The notes: generated from the sequence alone by a model not told the origin. DNA of 64,000 bases from PLA3 sp964592235 (GCA_964592235.1 CAZQCF010000020.1:5766-69765), one strand, 5' to 3'; shown: positions 54,126-63,507, numbered from the stretch's first letter. Numbers and translations: made by a program.

Positions 54126-55268
54126 ATGGCGGACAGCACGAGCAAGGGCGGGCTGGAGGGCGTCCACGCGGGCGCGACCTCCGTCTGCGAAATCACCCAA
54201 ACGAGCCTGCGCTACCGCGGCTACGACATCTCCGATCTCGCCGAGCACACCTGTTTCGACGAAGTCGCGCACCTCCTCCTGCACGGCGAACTGCCGAACA
54301 AGTCGCAACTCGCGGCCTTTCGCCAGCGCGTCCAGGCAGCCATGACGCTGCCCGAGCCGGCCGCCCGCGCCCTCGCCGACATGCCCAAGTCCATCCCGCC
54401 GATGGACATGCTCCGCACCGTGACCTCCATCATCGGCCACTTCGACCCCGACGCGCAGGATCACTCGCGCGACGCCTGTCTGCGCAAGAGCGAACGCCTG
54501 CTCGGCCAGACCGCCGCCGCGCTCGGCGCGTGGTCGCAGAAGACCCAGGGCGTCGCCGCGATCAAGCCCGATCCCAATGCCTCGCACGGCGCGAACATCC
54601 TCGCCATGATCCTCGGCAAGCGCCCCAGCGATCTGGCCGGGCGCGTCTTCGACGGCACGCTCATCCTCTACGCCGAACACGAGTTCAACGCGTCGACCTT
54701 CACCGCGCGCGTCATCGCCTCCACGCTGTCCGACATGCACTCGGCCGTCAGCGGCGCGATCGGAGCGCTGAAAGGCCCGCTGCACGGCGGCGCGAACGAA
54801 GCGGCCATGAATCAGTTCCTCGACATTGGCAAGAAAGAGAACGTCCAGAAGTGGTTCGATGATCTGAACGCCCACAACAAAGCCCACCCCGACAACAAGC
54901 GCCTCATCATGGGCTTCGGCCATCGCGTTTACAAAAACGGCGATCACCGCGCCGGCATCCTTCGCGGCTGGTCCATGCAACTGACGAAGGAAACGGGCCA
55001 GGGGCACTGGATCGACATCGCCGATGCGCTGCAGGCCCTGATGCTCAAGGAAAAGAACATCCACCCCAATCTCGATTACCCCGCAGCGCATGCCTACTAC
55101 CAGATGGGTGTGCCGATCCCGCTGTACACGCCGATCTTCGTGTGCAGCCGAATCACCGGATGGTGCGCCCACATCATGGAGCAGTACGCGAACAATCGCA
55201 TCATCCGCCCCTTGAGCGAATACACCGGCCCGGCGCTGCGAAGCGTTCCGCCGATGGACAAGCGATGA
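54126..55268 (+). CDS. Citrate synthase
   Basis: 380 residues of the short bacterial citrate/methylcitrate synthase type. The catalytic residues are visible: H220 (GPLHGGANEA), H266 (MGFGHRVYK) and D317 (NLDYPAAHAYY). It condenses acetyl-CoA with oxaloacetate, or propionyl-CoA in the methylcitrate variant; sequence does not separate these. The start at 54126 follows a plausible upstream region. The gene for a dicarboxylate symporter follows. Confidence 0.94.
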   Translation: MADSTSKGGLEGVHAGATSVCEITQTSLRYRGYDISDLAEHTCFDEVAHLLLHGELPNKSQLAAFRQRVQAAMTLPEPAARALADMPKSIPPMDMLRTVTSIIGHFDPDAQDHSRDACLRKSERLLGQTAAALGAWSQKTQGVAAIKPDPNASHGANILAMILGKRPSDLAGRVFDGTLILYAEHEFNASTFTARVIASTLSDMHSAVSGAIGALKGPLHGGANEAAMNQFLDIGKKENVQKWFDDLNAHNKAHPDNKRLIMGFGHRVYKNGDHRAGILRGWSMQLTKETGQGHWIDIADALQALMLKEKNIHPNLDYPAAHAYYQMGVPIPLYTPIFVCSRITGWCAHIMEQYANNRIIRPLSEYTGPALRSVPPMDKR

Positions 55269-55317
55269 CCGGCCCGCGATCTTATGAACTGACTTGTGTC
55301 ACCTTTTGGGCATCGGC

Positions 55318-56637
55318 ATGCGCCTGAAGCTGCACCATTGGATTCTCATATCGATGGTGCTAGCCGGCGCGGCTGGGTTGGCCGTGAACGAGTGGGCGCC
55401 GCGCGCCGCCGACGGCGGGCCGAACGTCCGCGTCGCGTGGTTTGTTCACTGGATCGCCGAACCCGCCGGGCAGATCTTCCTGCGACTTATCTACATGATC
55501 GCCGTGCCGCTGGTCTTCTGCGCCCTCGTACTGGGCGTGGCCGGCATGGGCGATCTGCGCAAGCTCGGCCGCGTGGGCTTTAAGTCACTTCTGTTCACGA
55601 TCGTGCTGTCGGGCATCTCGGTGGCCGTCGGTCTCGGACTGGTCACGTCGCTCAAGCCCGGCGCGGGCCTCTCGCCGGAGAAACGCGCCGCGCTGCTGGA
55701 GCGCTACACAAGTGACACAAACAGGGCACTCGCCAACGCCCAGGCCGCCAAGACCCCGCGCGACGCCCTGCTCGACATCATCCCCAAGAACCCGATCCAG
55801 GAAATGGTCGGCGCGATGGACGGCTCCAGCCCCGGCGGCGGCATGCTCGCCGTCATGTTCTTCTCGCTCATCGTCGGCGTCGCCATCACGCTCGCCCCGG
55901 AGAAAACCGCCCCGCTCGTCTCGCTGCTGGAGGCGACCTACGAAGCCGTCATGCAGATCATCAACATGGCCATGCGGCTCGCGCCCTTCGGCGTCGCCGG
56001 GCTGGTCTTCGCCCTCACCGCCATGCTCGGGCTGGAAATCCTTCATACGCTCGGCTGGTTTGTCATCGCCGTCATGAGCGGGCTGGGCTTTCAGATGCTT
56101 GTCGTCTATTCGCTTCTCATTCTTGTCGTGACGCGCACCAATCCGTTCAAATTCTTCGCGCGAATCAGCGAGGTCATGCTCACCGCCTTCGCCACCAGCA
56201 GCAGCAGCGCCACGCTCCCCACCGCCCTGCGCGTCACCGAGAAAAACCTCGGCGTCCGACGCGACATCACCAGTTTCGTCCTCACGGTCGGCTCCACCGC
56301 CAACCAGAACGGCACGGCGCTCTACGAAGGCGTCACGATCCTGTTCATCGCACAGGTCTTCGGAGTCCACCTCGAGTTTCAGCAACAAATCGTCGTCATC
56401 CTCATGGCCATCCTTGCGGGCATCGGCACCGCCGGCATCCCCGGCGGCAGCCTGCCCATGATCGTCGTCGTGCTCAACTCCGTCGGCGTCCCCGGAGAGG
56501 GCATCGGCATCATCCTCGGCATCGACCGCGTGCTCGACATGTGCCGGACCGTCGTCAACGTCACGGGCGACATCGCCATCGCCAAGTGCGTCGACACCAC
56601 CGAGCCGGCCGCTGCCTCTCACGCCCCGCCTGCCTGA
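55318..56637 (+). CDS. Dicarboxylate/amino-acid:cation symporter (SDF family)
   Basis: 439 residues with the DctA/GltP layout: IYMIAVPLVFCALVLGVAG, the TAFATSSSSATLPTALRV serine-rich hairpin, and the NQNGTALYEGVTILFIAQVFG and GIDRVLDMCRTVVNVTGD motifs of the binding site. It takes up C4-dicarboxylates or glutamate/aspartate with Na+ or H+. The ATG at 55318 has only a weak site; an in-frame upstream GTG is possible. Following citrate synthase, it could feed TCA intermediates (inference). Confidence 0.9.
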   Translation: MRLKLHHWILISMVLAGAAGLAVNEWAPRAADGGPNVRVAWFVHWIAEPAGQIFLRLIYMIAVPLVFCALVLGVAGMGDLRKLGRVGFKSLLFTIVLSGISVAVGLGLVTSLKPGAGLSPEKRAALLERYTSDTNRALANAQAAKTPRDALLDIIPKNPIQEMVGAMDGSSPGGGMLAVMFFSLIVGVAITLAPEKTAPLVSLLEATYEAVMQIINMAMRLAPFGVAGLVFALTAMLGLEILHTLGWFVIAVMSGLGFQMLVVYSLLILVVTRTNPFKFFARISEVMLTAFATSSSSATLPTALRVTEKNLGVRRDITSFVLTVGSTANQNGTALYEGVTILFIAQVFGVHLEFQQQIVVILMAILAGIGTAGIPGGSLPMIVVVLNSVGVPGEGIGIILGIDRVLDMCRTVVNVTGDIAIAKCVDTTEPAAASHAPPA

Positions 56638-56685
56638 ATCGCCGCCGCTTGTCGGATCGGCCGCGCGGCATACACTGGATCGACC

Positions 56686-58419
56686 GTGGCCGCGAAGCTG
56701 CTCGACACGATCCTGGCGAAGTTCGCCGCGAATCACGCGCGACTCTCGACGCGCCGATTCTTTCGCGCCGTCACCGACGCCCACCGTACCCAGCGGCAAC
56801 TGCTCGCCGGCATCCTGCGCCGCGCCGCCGCCAGCGACTTCGGCAAGCGCCACGGCTTCGCCAAACTGCGCGACGAGGCCGAGTTTCGCCGCGAGGTGCC
56901 GATCCGCACCTATGCCGACATCGCCGACGATATCGAGCGCGTCCGCCGCGGCGACACGACGGCGCTGCTTCCGCCCGGCGCGCGCGTCCTCATGTTCGCC
57001 ATGACCAGCGGCACCACCGCGCAACCGAAATACATCCCCGTGACCAGCGAAGTCCTCGCCGACTGCCGCCGCGGCTGGAACATCTGGGGGCTAAAGGCCC
57101 TGCTCGATCATCCCGGCTCGATGCTGCGCCACATCGTGCAAGTGGTCAGCCCGATGAACGATCATGTCGCACCGGGCGGCGCGCCCTGCGGCGCGATCAC
57201 CGGCCTCCTCGCCGCCACGCAGAAGAAACTTGTGCGGCGATACTACACCACGCATCCCGCCGTCGCGCACATCCCCGACGCCGCCGCGAAGTACTACACC
57301 ATCATGCGCCTTGCGATCGTGCGCGACGTGTCGTGGATGGTCACCGCCAACCCCGCGACCCTGATCGCCCTCGCCCGCACGGCGAACGACCACCGCGCGC
57401 AGCTCATCCGCGACGTGCACGACGGCAAACTCGACGAATCGCTGCCCATTCCCGGCAACGTGCGCGTCGTCCTCTGGGACCGGCTCAAGCCCGACAAATC
57501 GCGCGCGAAGCAACTCGAATCCCTCGCCGCCCGACACGACGCACTGCTGCCTCAACATTACTGGCGCTTGAGTTTCCTCGCGCACTGGACCGGCGGCACG
57601 ATGGGCCTCTATCGCCCGCAGATCCGCCAATGGTTCGGCGAAACGTCCGTGCGCGACATCGGTCTCATTGCAAGCGAAGGCCGCATGTCCATCCCCATCG
57701 ACGATGAAACCGCGTCCGGCGTCCTCGCGGTCACGAGTCAATTCTTCGAGTTCATCCCGGCCGAACAGTACGGCCGCGCCCGGCCCGACACGCTGCTTGG
57801 TCATGAGTTGCAGGTCGGAGCCGAGTACTTTGTCGTGCTGACAAACGCGGGCGGGCTGTATCGCTACGACCTGGGGGATCGCGTGCGCGTGACAGGCTTT
57901 CTCGGCGGAGCGCCGATGATCGAGTTCTTGAGCCGCGACGCGCACACCTGCTCGCTCACAGGCGAAAAGCTCACCGAGCATCAGGTCGTCGCCGCGATGC
58001 AAACGGTTGTCCTCGAGCTGCGGGCTTCAGTTCCCCCAGGGCGAGTCGCCGTGGCGGCCCGCGCGGCCGCTCACGAACAACCAAGCGCCGATTTCATCGT
58101 CGCGCCGGTCTGGGGCGAGCCGCCGCACTATCGCCTGTACGTTGAGAAAAATGCAATCGGACCGCGCGAGGCGCCGCCCGAAATTGAGACCGACTTGGCC
58201 GCGCAATTCGACGCCGCGTTGTGCAGACTGAATATCGAATACGAATCAAAACGCGCGAGCTTGCGCTTGGGGCCCGTGCAGGTGGTCGTGCTGCCCGCGG
58301 GGACCATTGCCCGGCGCGATACCGTCCTCCGCGCCAAGCGCTCCCACACCAGCGAACAATTCAAGCACCAGTACCTGCTGACCCGCCCCGGCGACGACGA
58401 CGATCTGAATCGTCAATAA
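56686..58419 (+). CDS. GH3-family acyl-adenylate enzyme
   Basis: 577 residues. The ATP motif FAMTSGTTAQPKYIPVT and the later YRYDLGDRVRV motif match the GH3 family, best known for conjugating plant hormones to amino acids. Bacterial members exist but their substrates are largely unknown. The domain order is adenylate-forming N-terminal fold, then a smaller C-terminal domain. The start is GTG at 56686; no clear ribosome-binding site was seen. It precedes a convergent hydrolase gene. Confidence 0.85.
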   Translation: MAAKLLDTILAKFAANHARLSTRRFFRAVTDAHRTQRQLLAGILRRAAASDFGKRHGFAKLRDEAEFRREVPIRTYADIADDIERVRRGDTTALLPPGARVLMFAMTSGTTAQPKYIPVTSEVLADCRRGWNIWGLKALLDHPGSMLRHIVQVVSPMNDHVAPGGAPCGAITGLLAATQKKLVRRYYTTHPAVAHIPDAAAKYYTIMRLAIVRDVSWMVTANPATLIALARTANDHRAQLIRDVHDGKLDESLPIPGNVRVVLWDRLKPDKSRAKQLESLAARHDALLPQHYWRLSFLAHWTGGTMGLYRPQIRQWFGETSVRDIGLIASEGRMSIPIDDETASGVLAVTSQFFEFIPAEQYGRARPDTLLGHELQVGAEYFVVLTNAGGLYRYDLGDRVRVTGFLGGAPMIEFLSRDAHTCSLTGEKLTEHQVVAAMQTVVLELRASVPPGRVAVAARAAAHEQPSADFIVAPVWGEPPHYRLYVEKNAIGPREAPPEIETDLAAQFDAALCRLNIEYESKRASLRLGPVQVVVLPAGTIARRDTVLRAKRSHTSEQFKHQYLLTRPGDDDDLNRQ

Positions 58420-58442
58420 CCACGGTGCCTCGAACGACCCTT

Positions 58443-59801
58443 TCATTCGCCCCCCGGCGATTGCACCCACTCGGCGATCAACTCGATCACGCGCTTGTCC
58501 ACATGCCCGGCCTTTTCGTACTCCGCCGGCGTCGCCTTCTTCTTCCCCGCCATGAACAGGTGATTGAGATTGTCGTACCACTTCAACGTCGCATTCGGCC
58601 GACCCTTCAGCGCCGCCGAGTAGATCTCGAAATCCGCCTTCGTCACCTGGTAATCCCGACCGCCGCCGATCACCAGCACCCGCGGCGTCATCGTCGACAA
58701 TAGCTTCACCGATCGGGCAATCGCCTCGTTCACATCGTTCCAGTACGCCGCCGGAACGCCCAGCACGGCCTCTCCCTTCTTCGCTTTCCCGCCTCGAATC
58801 CGCTGGATCGCCGCGCGCGTCTCGCGCGCCACCTTCCGATTCGCCTCCTTTTGTGCGCCCGGCAGCGACGCGATGTAGTTCAACTGCTCCTGCACGACAT
58901 CGTACATATCGCGCCCCGTGCCGGCCGCCATCACGATGCCGCTCAATTTTCCATCCGCCTCCGCGATCAGCGGCGCCACGCTCGCCCCGAGGCTGTGCCC
59001 CAGCACGTACACGCGATTCGGGTCGATGTTGCCGCCATGCTTGCGAACAAATCGCGCCGCCTCCACCGCGTCTTCAATCACTTCTTCCTTGATGCCGAAG
59101 TTCTCGAGCGACTTGATCTTCGCCCCGTGCGCGAACGTCCGCTTCTCATACCGCAGCACCGCCACCCCGCGCGACGCCAGACCGCCCGACAGATCGCGAA
59201 ACGGCTTGTTCGGCCCGATCGTCTCGTCCGCGTCGTGCGGGCCGGATCCGTGCACCAGGATCACTACTGGATGCAGCGACCGCGAGATGGGAACCATCAA
59301 CTTGCCCCTCAATCGCCAGCCCGGCAATCCGAACTCGACATCCGTCTCCTGATACGCGCTCGGCTCGTCGTACGGCGCTTTCTCATACGCCACCGCCTGC
59401 ACGTCCGGCTGGATGAACAATCCGGCGATCTCGTTCTTCGCCGACAGCACGATTCGAAATCGCATCGCCCCTTTCTCAAACCGCGCGGGGATCAGCACCA
59501 CGTCGTGTGCGCCGGACCGCTCCGCCTTCGGTTCGCCCAGCGACAGCATCTTCCCCGCCTGCGCCACCAGTCCCTCCATCGTCTCGCGCAATTTGTCCGG
59601 ACCCAGCGCCGAGGCCATCGTCTTATCAAAGTGCTTCACCGCCTCGTCGTATTGCCCATCAAAAATCGCCCGCGCTGCCTCCTTCGCGATCGCGATGTTC
59701 TTCGCATCCACATCGCCTGCTTCGCTCACGCTGCCCACACCCAGCACCATAGCCAGCACCAACCCCCGCGCCATTCCAATCAAGTGTTTTTTTCGACCCA
59801 T
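58443..59801 (-). CDS. Exported alpha/beta hydrolase with DUF3887-like domain
   Basis: 452 residues. A signal peptide (to about residue 28) is followed by a DUF3887-like N-terminal domain (FDGQYDEAVKHFDKTMASAL) and an alpha/beta hydrolase domain with oxyanion-side segment VILVHGSGPHD, nucleophile elbow GHSLGAS, acid GGGRDYQV and catalytic His in NLNHLFM. The fold resembles the dienelactone/acyl-peptide hydrolase group. AGGA lies 9 nt before the ATG at 59801. The substrate is unknown. Confidence 0.88.
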   Translation of the reverse strand: MGRKKHLIGMARGLVLAMVLGVGSVSEAGDVDAKNIAIAKEAARAIFDGQYDEAVKHFDKTMASALGPDKLRETMEGLVAQAGKMLSLGEPKAERSGAHDVVLIPARFEKGAMRFRIVLSAKNEIAGLFIQPDVQAVAYEKAPYDEPSAYQETDVEFGLPGWRLRGKLMVPISRSLHPVVILVHGSGPHDADETIGPNKPFRDLSGGLASRGVAVLRYEKRTFAHGAKIKSLENFGIKEEVIEDAVEAARFVRKHGGNIDPNRVYVLGHSLGASVAPLIAEADGKLSGIVMAAGTGRDMYDVVQEQLNYIASLPGAQKEANRKVARETRAAIQRIRGGKAKKGEAVLGVPAAYWNDVNEAIARSVKLLSTMTPRVLVIGGGRDYQVTKADFEIYSAALKGRPNATLKWYDNLNHLFMAGKKKATPAEYEKAGHVDKRVIELIAEWVQSPGGE

Positions 59802-60022
59802 GACGCATTTCCTTTCGCTTGGCGCTCCAAACCGCGCTGCCCAATCGCACAAACCACGCCGCAACGTTATTTCAACAATCATTGAAACGTGCCCGCCGCG
59901 CCCTCCTCACGCGCCGACGCACCTTTCCCTTCCACATTTCAACAACTCACAACCTCTATCCGCACCCGAAATTTGTACCGCCGCCACTCTCCTCGTAGAC
60001 TAACCCACGCAGGAGCCGCCTT

Positions 60023-60466
60023 TTGACCGTTCAGCACCGCCCATCCCGACGATCCTTCTTCCATGGCTGGGCCATGCTCTGCCTCGCTCTGGTCGGCTGC
60101 AACATCCCTCCCTATCGCGCCAATTTCAATTCCGACGACCCCACCGAGCGCATCATGGCCGTCCAGGCCGCCGCCAACGCCGGTGACCGGTCAGCCGTGC
60201 CGCTCATTGTCGACCGCCTCGAAGATGAAGACAACGGCGTGCAGTTCTTCGCCATGCTGGCGCTGGAGCGACTGACGGGCGAACGGTTCGGGCTGGAATC
60301 GGGCCAGAGCAGCGCCGAACGCCTCGCCGCCATTCAGCGCTGGCGCGCCTACATTGACCAAGGGGCGCACAAGGTGTCAATGAACCAGGGCAATCCCCGG
60401 CAGGAAACAACGCCGGCCGAGAGCTACGGATCGGGAAGCGTCGCGCCCGATGAGGTCAAAGACTGA
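60023..60466 (+). CDS. HEAT-repeat lipoprotein
   Basis: 147 residues. An N-terminal signal with lipobox (LALVGC) is followed by a HEAT_2-like repeat (DDPTERIMAVQAAANAGDRSAVPLIVDRLED) and a Ser/Gly-rich tail. The start is TTG at 60023 with AGGAG 7 nt upstream. It ends exactly where the RsbW-like gene starts (ATG shares a base with its stop), so they are coupled. Its role is unknown; one guess is reporting envelope state to the downstream partner-switch pair (inference). Confidence 0.8.
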   Translation: MTVQHRPSRRSFFHGWAMLCLALVGCNIPPYRANFNSDDPTERIMAVQAAANAGDRSAVPLIVDRLEDEDNGVQFFAMLALERLTGERFGLESGQSSAERLAAIQRWRAYIDQGAHKVSMNQGNPRQETTPAESYGSGSVAPDEVKD

Positions 60467-60924
60467 TGTCAGATTCCAACCGCGTGGAACTGTCGATCAA
60501 CAGCAGCTCCAAGAGCCTGCCGATCGTGCGCGGGGCCGTCGAGCGCATGGCCGGCCTCGAAGGCTTCGGCGAGACCGACGCCCACGCGCTCACCTGGGCC
60601 ATCGACGAAGCGCTCTCCAACGTCATCAAGCACGGCTACGAGGGCAAGCCCGATCAGCCGATTCAGATCACGCTCGCCCCGGTGAAATCGAAAGATGGCC
60701 GCCCGGGCATCGCCGTCACCGTGCGCGATCAGGGGCGACAAGTCGATCCGGCTACGATTCGCAGTCGCAATCTGGAGGACGTGCGCCCCGGCGGCTTGGG
60801 CGTGCACATCATCCAGACCGTGATGGACTCGTTTGAATACAGTTGCCCGCCCGACGGCGGAATGCAGCTCGACATGGTAAAGTACGTATCGCCGCAACCG
60901 GCAAACGGTGCGTCGGCCGGGTAG
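60466..60924 (+). CDS. RsbW-like anti-sigma factor / serine kinase
   Basis: 152 residues of HATPase fold: the N-box WAIDEALSNVIKHGY, a divergent G1 box (VTVRDQGRQVDP) and the G2-like RPGGLGVHIIQTVMD segment. Anti-sigma kinases of this class phosphorylate STAS antagonists. The STAS partner gene is 154 nt downstream. No cognate sigma factor of group B type is in the window. Confidence 0.9.
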   Translation: MSDSNRVELSINSSSKSLPIVRGAVERMAGLEGFGETDAHALTWAIDEALSNVIKHGYEGKPDQPIQITLAPVKSKDGRPGIAVTVRDQGRQVDPATIRSRNLEDVRPGGLGVHIIQTVMDSFEYSCPPDGGMQLDMVKYVSPQPANGASAG

Positions 60925-61078
60925 CATCGGCCTCCGGCCGGTCCGAAATGGAATCAGCCTCCGGTCGGTATGATGAGGCACTAGGACATCGGCATTCAAC
61001 GGACGAGAATGCCACGAACGAGGTACGAGCGGCGTCGAATGGAGATTCGGCGACGCGGTCAGGAAAGAGAAGTCAGTC

Positions 61079-61426
61079 ATGGCGGAAAACTCGGGCCTCG
61101 TGAAGAGCATCGACAAGCACAACGACGGGACGGTCGTCGTCCTCGGCGGCGACATTGATCTGCACCATTCGCCCGCTTTGCATGCGGCGCTGGCTGACGT
61201 GGCCGGCGAGCGGCCCAAGCGATTGGTGCTGGACCTGCGCGAGGTGCCGTACATGGACTCGTCGGGCGTCGGCACGCTGGTCGAGGTCTTCCGCCGCGTG
61301 CGCGACTACAAGGGCAAGATGGTGCTCTTCGGCATGAACCCGCGGGTGCGAAGCGTCTTTGAAATCACCAAGCTCGATAAGTTCTTCACGATCTGCGACG
61401 ACCAGGCCACCGCCCTGACGGCGTGA
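61079..61426 (+). CDS. STAS-domain anti-sigma factor antagonist
   Basis: 115 residues of one STAS domain. The serine in MDSSGVGTLVEVFRRV is the phosphorylation site of SpoIIAA/RsbV types. It likely forms a partner-switch with the RsbW-like protein encoded just upstream. However, MlaB, the STAS partner of the MlaE permease, has the same fold, and an mlaE-type gene follows next. Which of the two roles holds here cannot be settled by sequence reading. Confidence 0.88.
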   Translation: MAENSGLVKSIDKHNDGTVVVLGGDIDLHHSPALHAALADVAGERPKRLVLDLREVPYMDSSGVGTLVEVFRRVRDYKGKMVLFGMNPRVRSVFEITKLDKFFTICDDQATALTA

Positions 61427-61510
61427 CGAGGCAAATGAGCCGATCTTGCAAGCGATCGAGTTCTTCCAAGCCGCGAGCGAGATTTAACGAGCCGCGAAAA
61501 CGCAATAACG

Positions 61511-61597
61511 AGCCGCGAGCTTCAGCTCGCGCGGCCTTGTGAACAAGTGTGAACGGTCAATCGCGCATTCAGCGCCGCGCGGGTTGAAACCCGCGGC
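61511..61597. repeat. Two hairpins with GAGCCGCG repeats
   Basis: GCCGCGAGC (61512-61520)/GCTCGCGCGGC with a 4-nt loop, and a second GC-rich palindrome around CGCGGGTT-GAAA-CCCGCG (about 61577-61597). Variants of GAGCCGCGA also occur at about 61490-61515 and end the tract as GCGGCTC. This is a REP-like tract between the STAS and MlaE genes; the stop of the STAS gene and its trailer have no T-run. Confidence 0.65.
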
Positions 61598-61615
61598 TCA
61601 CTCTGTGTGTGACTC

Positions 61616-62479
61616 ATGAGCGACACGCCCGCCCAATCCGACCCGCTCCCCTCCGCCTGGCAGCGCGGCGTCACCGCGCTCGGCGAGGGCGTCCTCTCCG
61701 GCGCGGAGAACGGTCGCCGCGTCGTCGCCATGCTCGGCGGCATGATCTACCTCGTCGCCGACACGTTTACGTGGCTTTATCGCACCGCCATCCTCCGCGA
61801 GGCGCCGATCGGCTACGAAAACCTGCTCTCGCAAATGGTTCGCGTCGGCATCCGCAGCATCCCCATCATCGCCCTCGTGCAGACCTTCATCGGCATCATC
61901 TTGAGCCTGCAAATGGCGCCCACACTGCGCAACTACGGCCAGATCGAACGCATCGCCGACATCGTGGTGATCGCCATGTTCCGCGAGCTGGGGCCGCTGC
62001 TCTCGGGCATCGTGCTCTCGGGTTTCGCCGGCGCGAGCATCGCCGCCGAGCTGGGCACGATGGTCGAGGGCGAAGAGATCAAAGCCCTTCGCGCCATCGC
62101 CCTGAACCCCGTGCGATTTCTCGTCATGCCGCGCTTTCTCGCCACGGTCATCATGCTCACCATGCTGATTGTCATCGCCGACGTCGTCGGCGTGCTCGGC
62201 GGATTCATCACTGCGACAGGAGTCTTGAACATCACGCCCGACCGCTACCTCTCCGCCACGCAGGCCGCCGTCACCGTGAAGGATTTTCTTAGCGGCCTGG
62301 GCAAAGGCCCCATCTTCGGCCTGCTCATCGCCATCATCGCCTGCTACGAGGGCCTCAACGTCACCGGCGGCGCCGAAGGCGTCGGCCGCGCGACCACCAA
62401 CACCGTCGTGAAGTGCATCGTCGCGCTGATCACGGCCGACGTGGCCGTCACGGCGCTGCTGTATGCGTTCAACATCTAA
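61616..62479 (+). CDS. MlaE-family lipid ABC transporter permease
   Basis: 287 residues with about five or six helices. The MlaE segments RVGIRSIPIIALVQTFIGIILSLQ, ELGPLLSGIVLSGFAGASIAAELGTM and EEIKALRAIALNPVRFLVMPR are very well conserved. MlaE works in phospholipid movement between membranes, together with an MlaF ATPase and an MlaD MCE protein. Neither partner is seen downstream, where an unrelated gene starts at 62557, so this permease is alone within the window. Confidence 0.92.
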   Translation: MSDTPAQSDPLPSAWQRGVTALGEGVLSGAENGRRVVAMLGGMIYLVADTFTWLYRTAILREAPIGYENLLSQMVRVGIRSIPIIALVQTFIGIILSLQMAPTLRNYGQIERIADIVVIAMFRELGPLLSGIVLSGFAGASIAAELGTMVEGEEIKALRAIALNPVRFLVMPRFLATVIMLTMLIVIADVVGVLGGFITATGVLNITPDRYLSATQAAVTVKDFLSGLGKGPIFGLLIAIIACYEGLNVTGGAEGVGRATTNTVVKCIVALITADVAVTALLYAFNI

Positions 62480-62516
62480 GTGCCGCAATGGGATCGGGTG
62501 GGCAGCGGATTCCCGA

Positions 62517-62545
62517 TTGACTTTTGGGGCAAAAAGTGCTAAGAT
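62517..62545 (+). promoter_or_regulatory. Sigma-70-type promoter
   Basis: TTGACT (62517-62522), a 17-nt spacer and TAAGAT (62540-62545). The predicted start (about 62552) is only a few bases before the ATG at 62557, so the transcript would be nearly leaderless, or the GGAG at 62546 belongs to another, upstream transcript. It supports independent expression of the next genes. Confidence 0.45.
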
Positions 62546-62556
62546 GGAGTAGGTGA

Positions 62557-62946
62557 ATGAAGGATAAGTCCATTGGACGTGCCTTGCATGCATCCAAGAC
62601 CGCATCAACCCTGTTGGTCCTGTTCATTCCGAGCCACGACCGAAAAAGTCGGCCGATCAATCAGGACCAATGGGTACAAGAGGCGTTGGCAACCCTGGGG
62701 CGACTCTTTGGCGGCGCGACGGCCTTTCCGCGCGGCAAAGGTGTCTGGCGAGACGATGACCAGGGCGGCAAATTGCTGTTTGACGAACCGGTGGTGATTC
62801 AGTGTTACACCACAATGTCGTCCATTACGAGGCAGGCGTCGGCCTTGCGGGACTTCCTGGAGGGAATGGGCCGTGCGACTCATCAGGGAGCCGTAGGATT
62901 CGTCATTGACCGGCACTACATGGAGATACGGTTTCCAGTTGAGTAA
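62557..62946 (+). CDS. Conserved small protein of unknown function
   Basis: 129 residues. A mixed fold with segments such as IGRALHASKTASTLLVLFIPSHDR, the ALATLGRLFGGATAFPRGKGVWRDDDQGG region and a final GFVIDRHYMEIRFPVE. I remember close relatives in other bacteria but no function. It is small, soluble and carries its own promoter-like site. The next gene starts 25 nt later, an arrangement like a two-gene cassette. Nothing in the sequence proves a toxin-antitoxin or defence role. Confidence 0.75.
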   Translation: MKDKSIGRALHASKTASTLLVLFIPSHDRKSRPINQDQWVQEALATLGRLFGGATAFPRGKGVWRDDDQGGKLLFDEPVVIQCYTTMSSITRQASALRDFLEGMGRATHQGAVGFVIDRHYMEIRFPVE

Positions 62947-62970
62947 GTTGGCGGAAGCAGGGTGACGATC

Positions 62971-63306
62971 ATGGCTCGGAAAATCGACAAAGTTGCTGAA
63001 TCGCTCGGCGCGGAGATCATCGCGGAATTGCCGGTAGTGGGCGGCGGTGCGTTTGGCGCTGCCAGACTGGCCTCCATCATTCGCTCGCTCAAACATCGGC
63101 TGAAGCCGAGCAGGGGCAAACGGCCGGGCCGCCCGACCGATCGCCGCTGGAATCATCGCGGCAAGATTCCCATGTCGGCATCAACGAAGAAGAAGCTTGG
63201 CGACCTTGCCGAGAAACTTAGCAACCGCGAACGGAGAATCAGCCCGATGCAGGTCGCGGCCGAAATCCTGGAACAGGCGCTGATGGAATCAGGTAAGCGG
63301 CGCTAA
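62971..63306 (+). CDS. Small basic protein of unknown function
   Basis: 111 residues from the ATG at 62971. An N-terminal helix region (DKVAESLGAEIIAELPVVGGGAFGAARL) is followed by a very basic linker (KHRLKPSRGKRPGRPTDRRWNHRGK) and a C-terminal helical end (STKKKLGDLAEKLSNRERRISPMQVAAEILEQAL), which could bind DNA. It pairs with the preceding gene. The function is unknown; a transcription-linked partner is plausible (inference). Confidence 0.7.
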   Translation: MARKIDKVAESLGAEIIAELPVVGGGAFGAARLASIIRSLKHRLKPSRGKRPGRPTDRRWNHRGKIPMSASTKKKLGDLAEKLSNRERRISPMQVAAEILEQALMESGKRR

Positions 63307-63507
63307 GGCTCGCCGCGCCCCTGGCAACGCCCGTGCGCCCTTCGGGTGAATACAACGTGCGGACTGCTGGGCGAAACACCGGATTCATCGCAGCCCATGG
63401 AATTGTTTTATCCGTCCTTCCGCCGCCGACACTGGGCGTTCCACCCGCGCGAGCGAACATCGCGGCCCATGTTTGGATGAGCCTGCCCGATGGGCTATAC
63501 TTGTTGC

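Noticed and set aside
55585..57024. 479-codon leftward open frame rich in Asp/Gly/Glu
   Set aside because: Antisense to the symporter and GH3-like genes; composition is typical of a GC-rich shadow frame.
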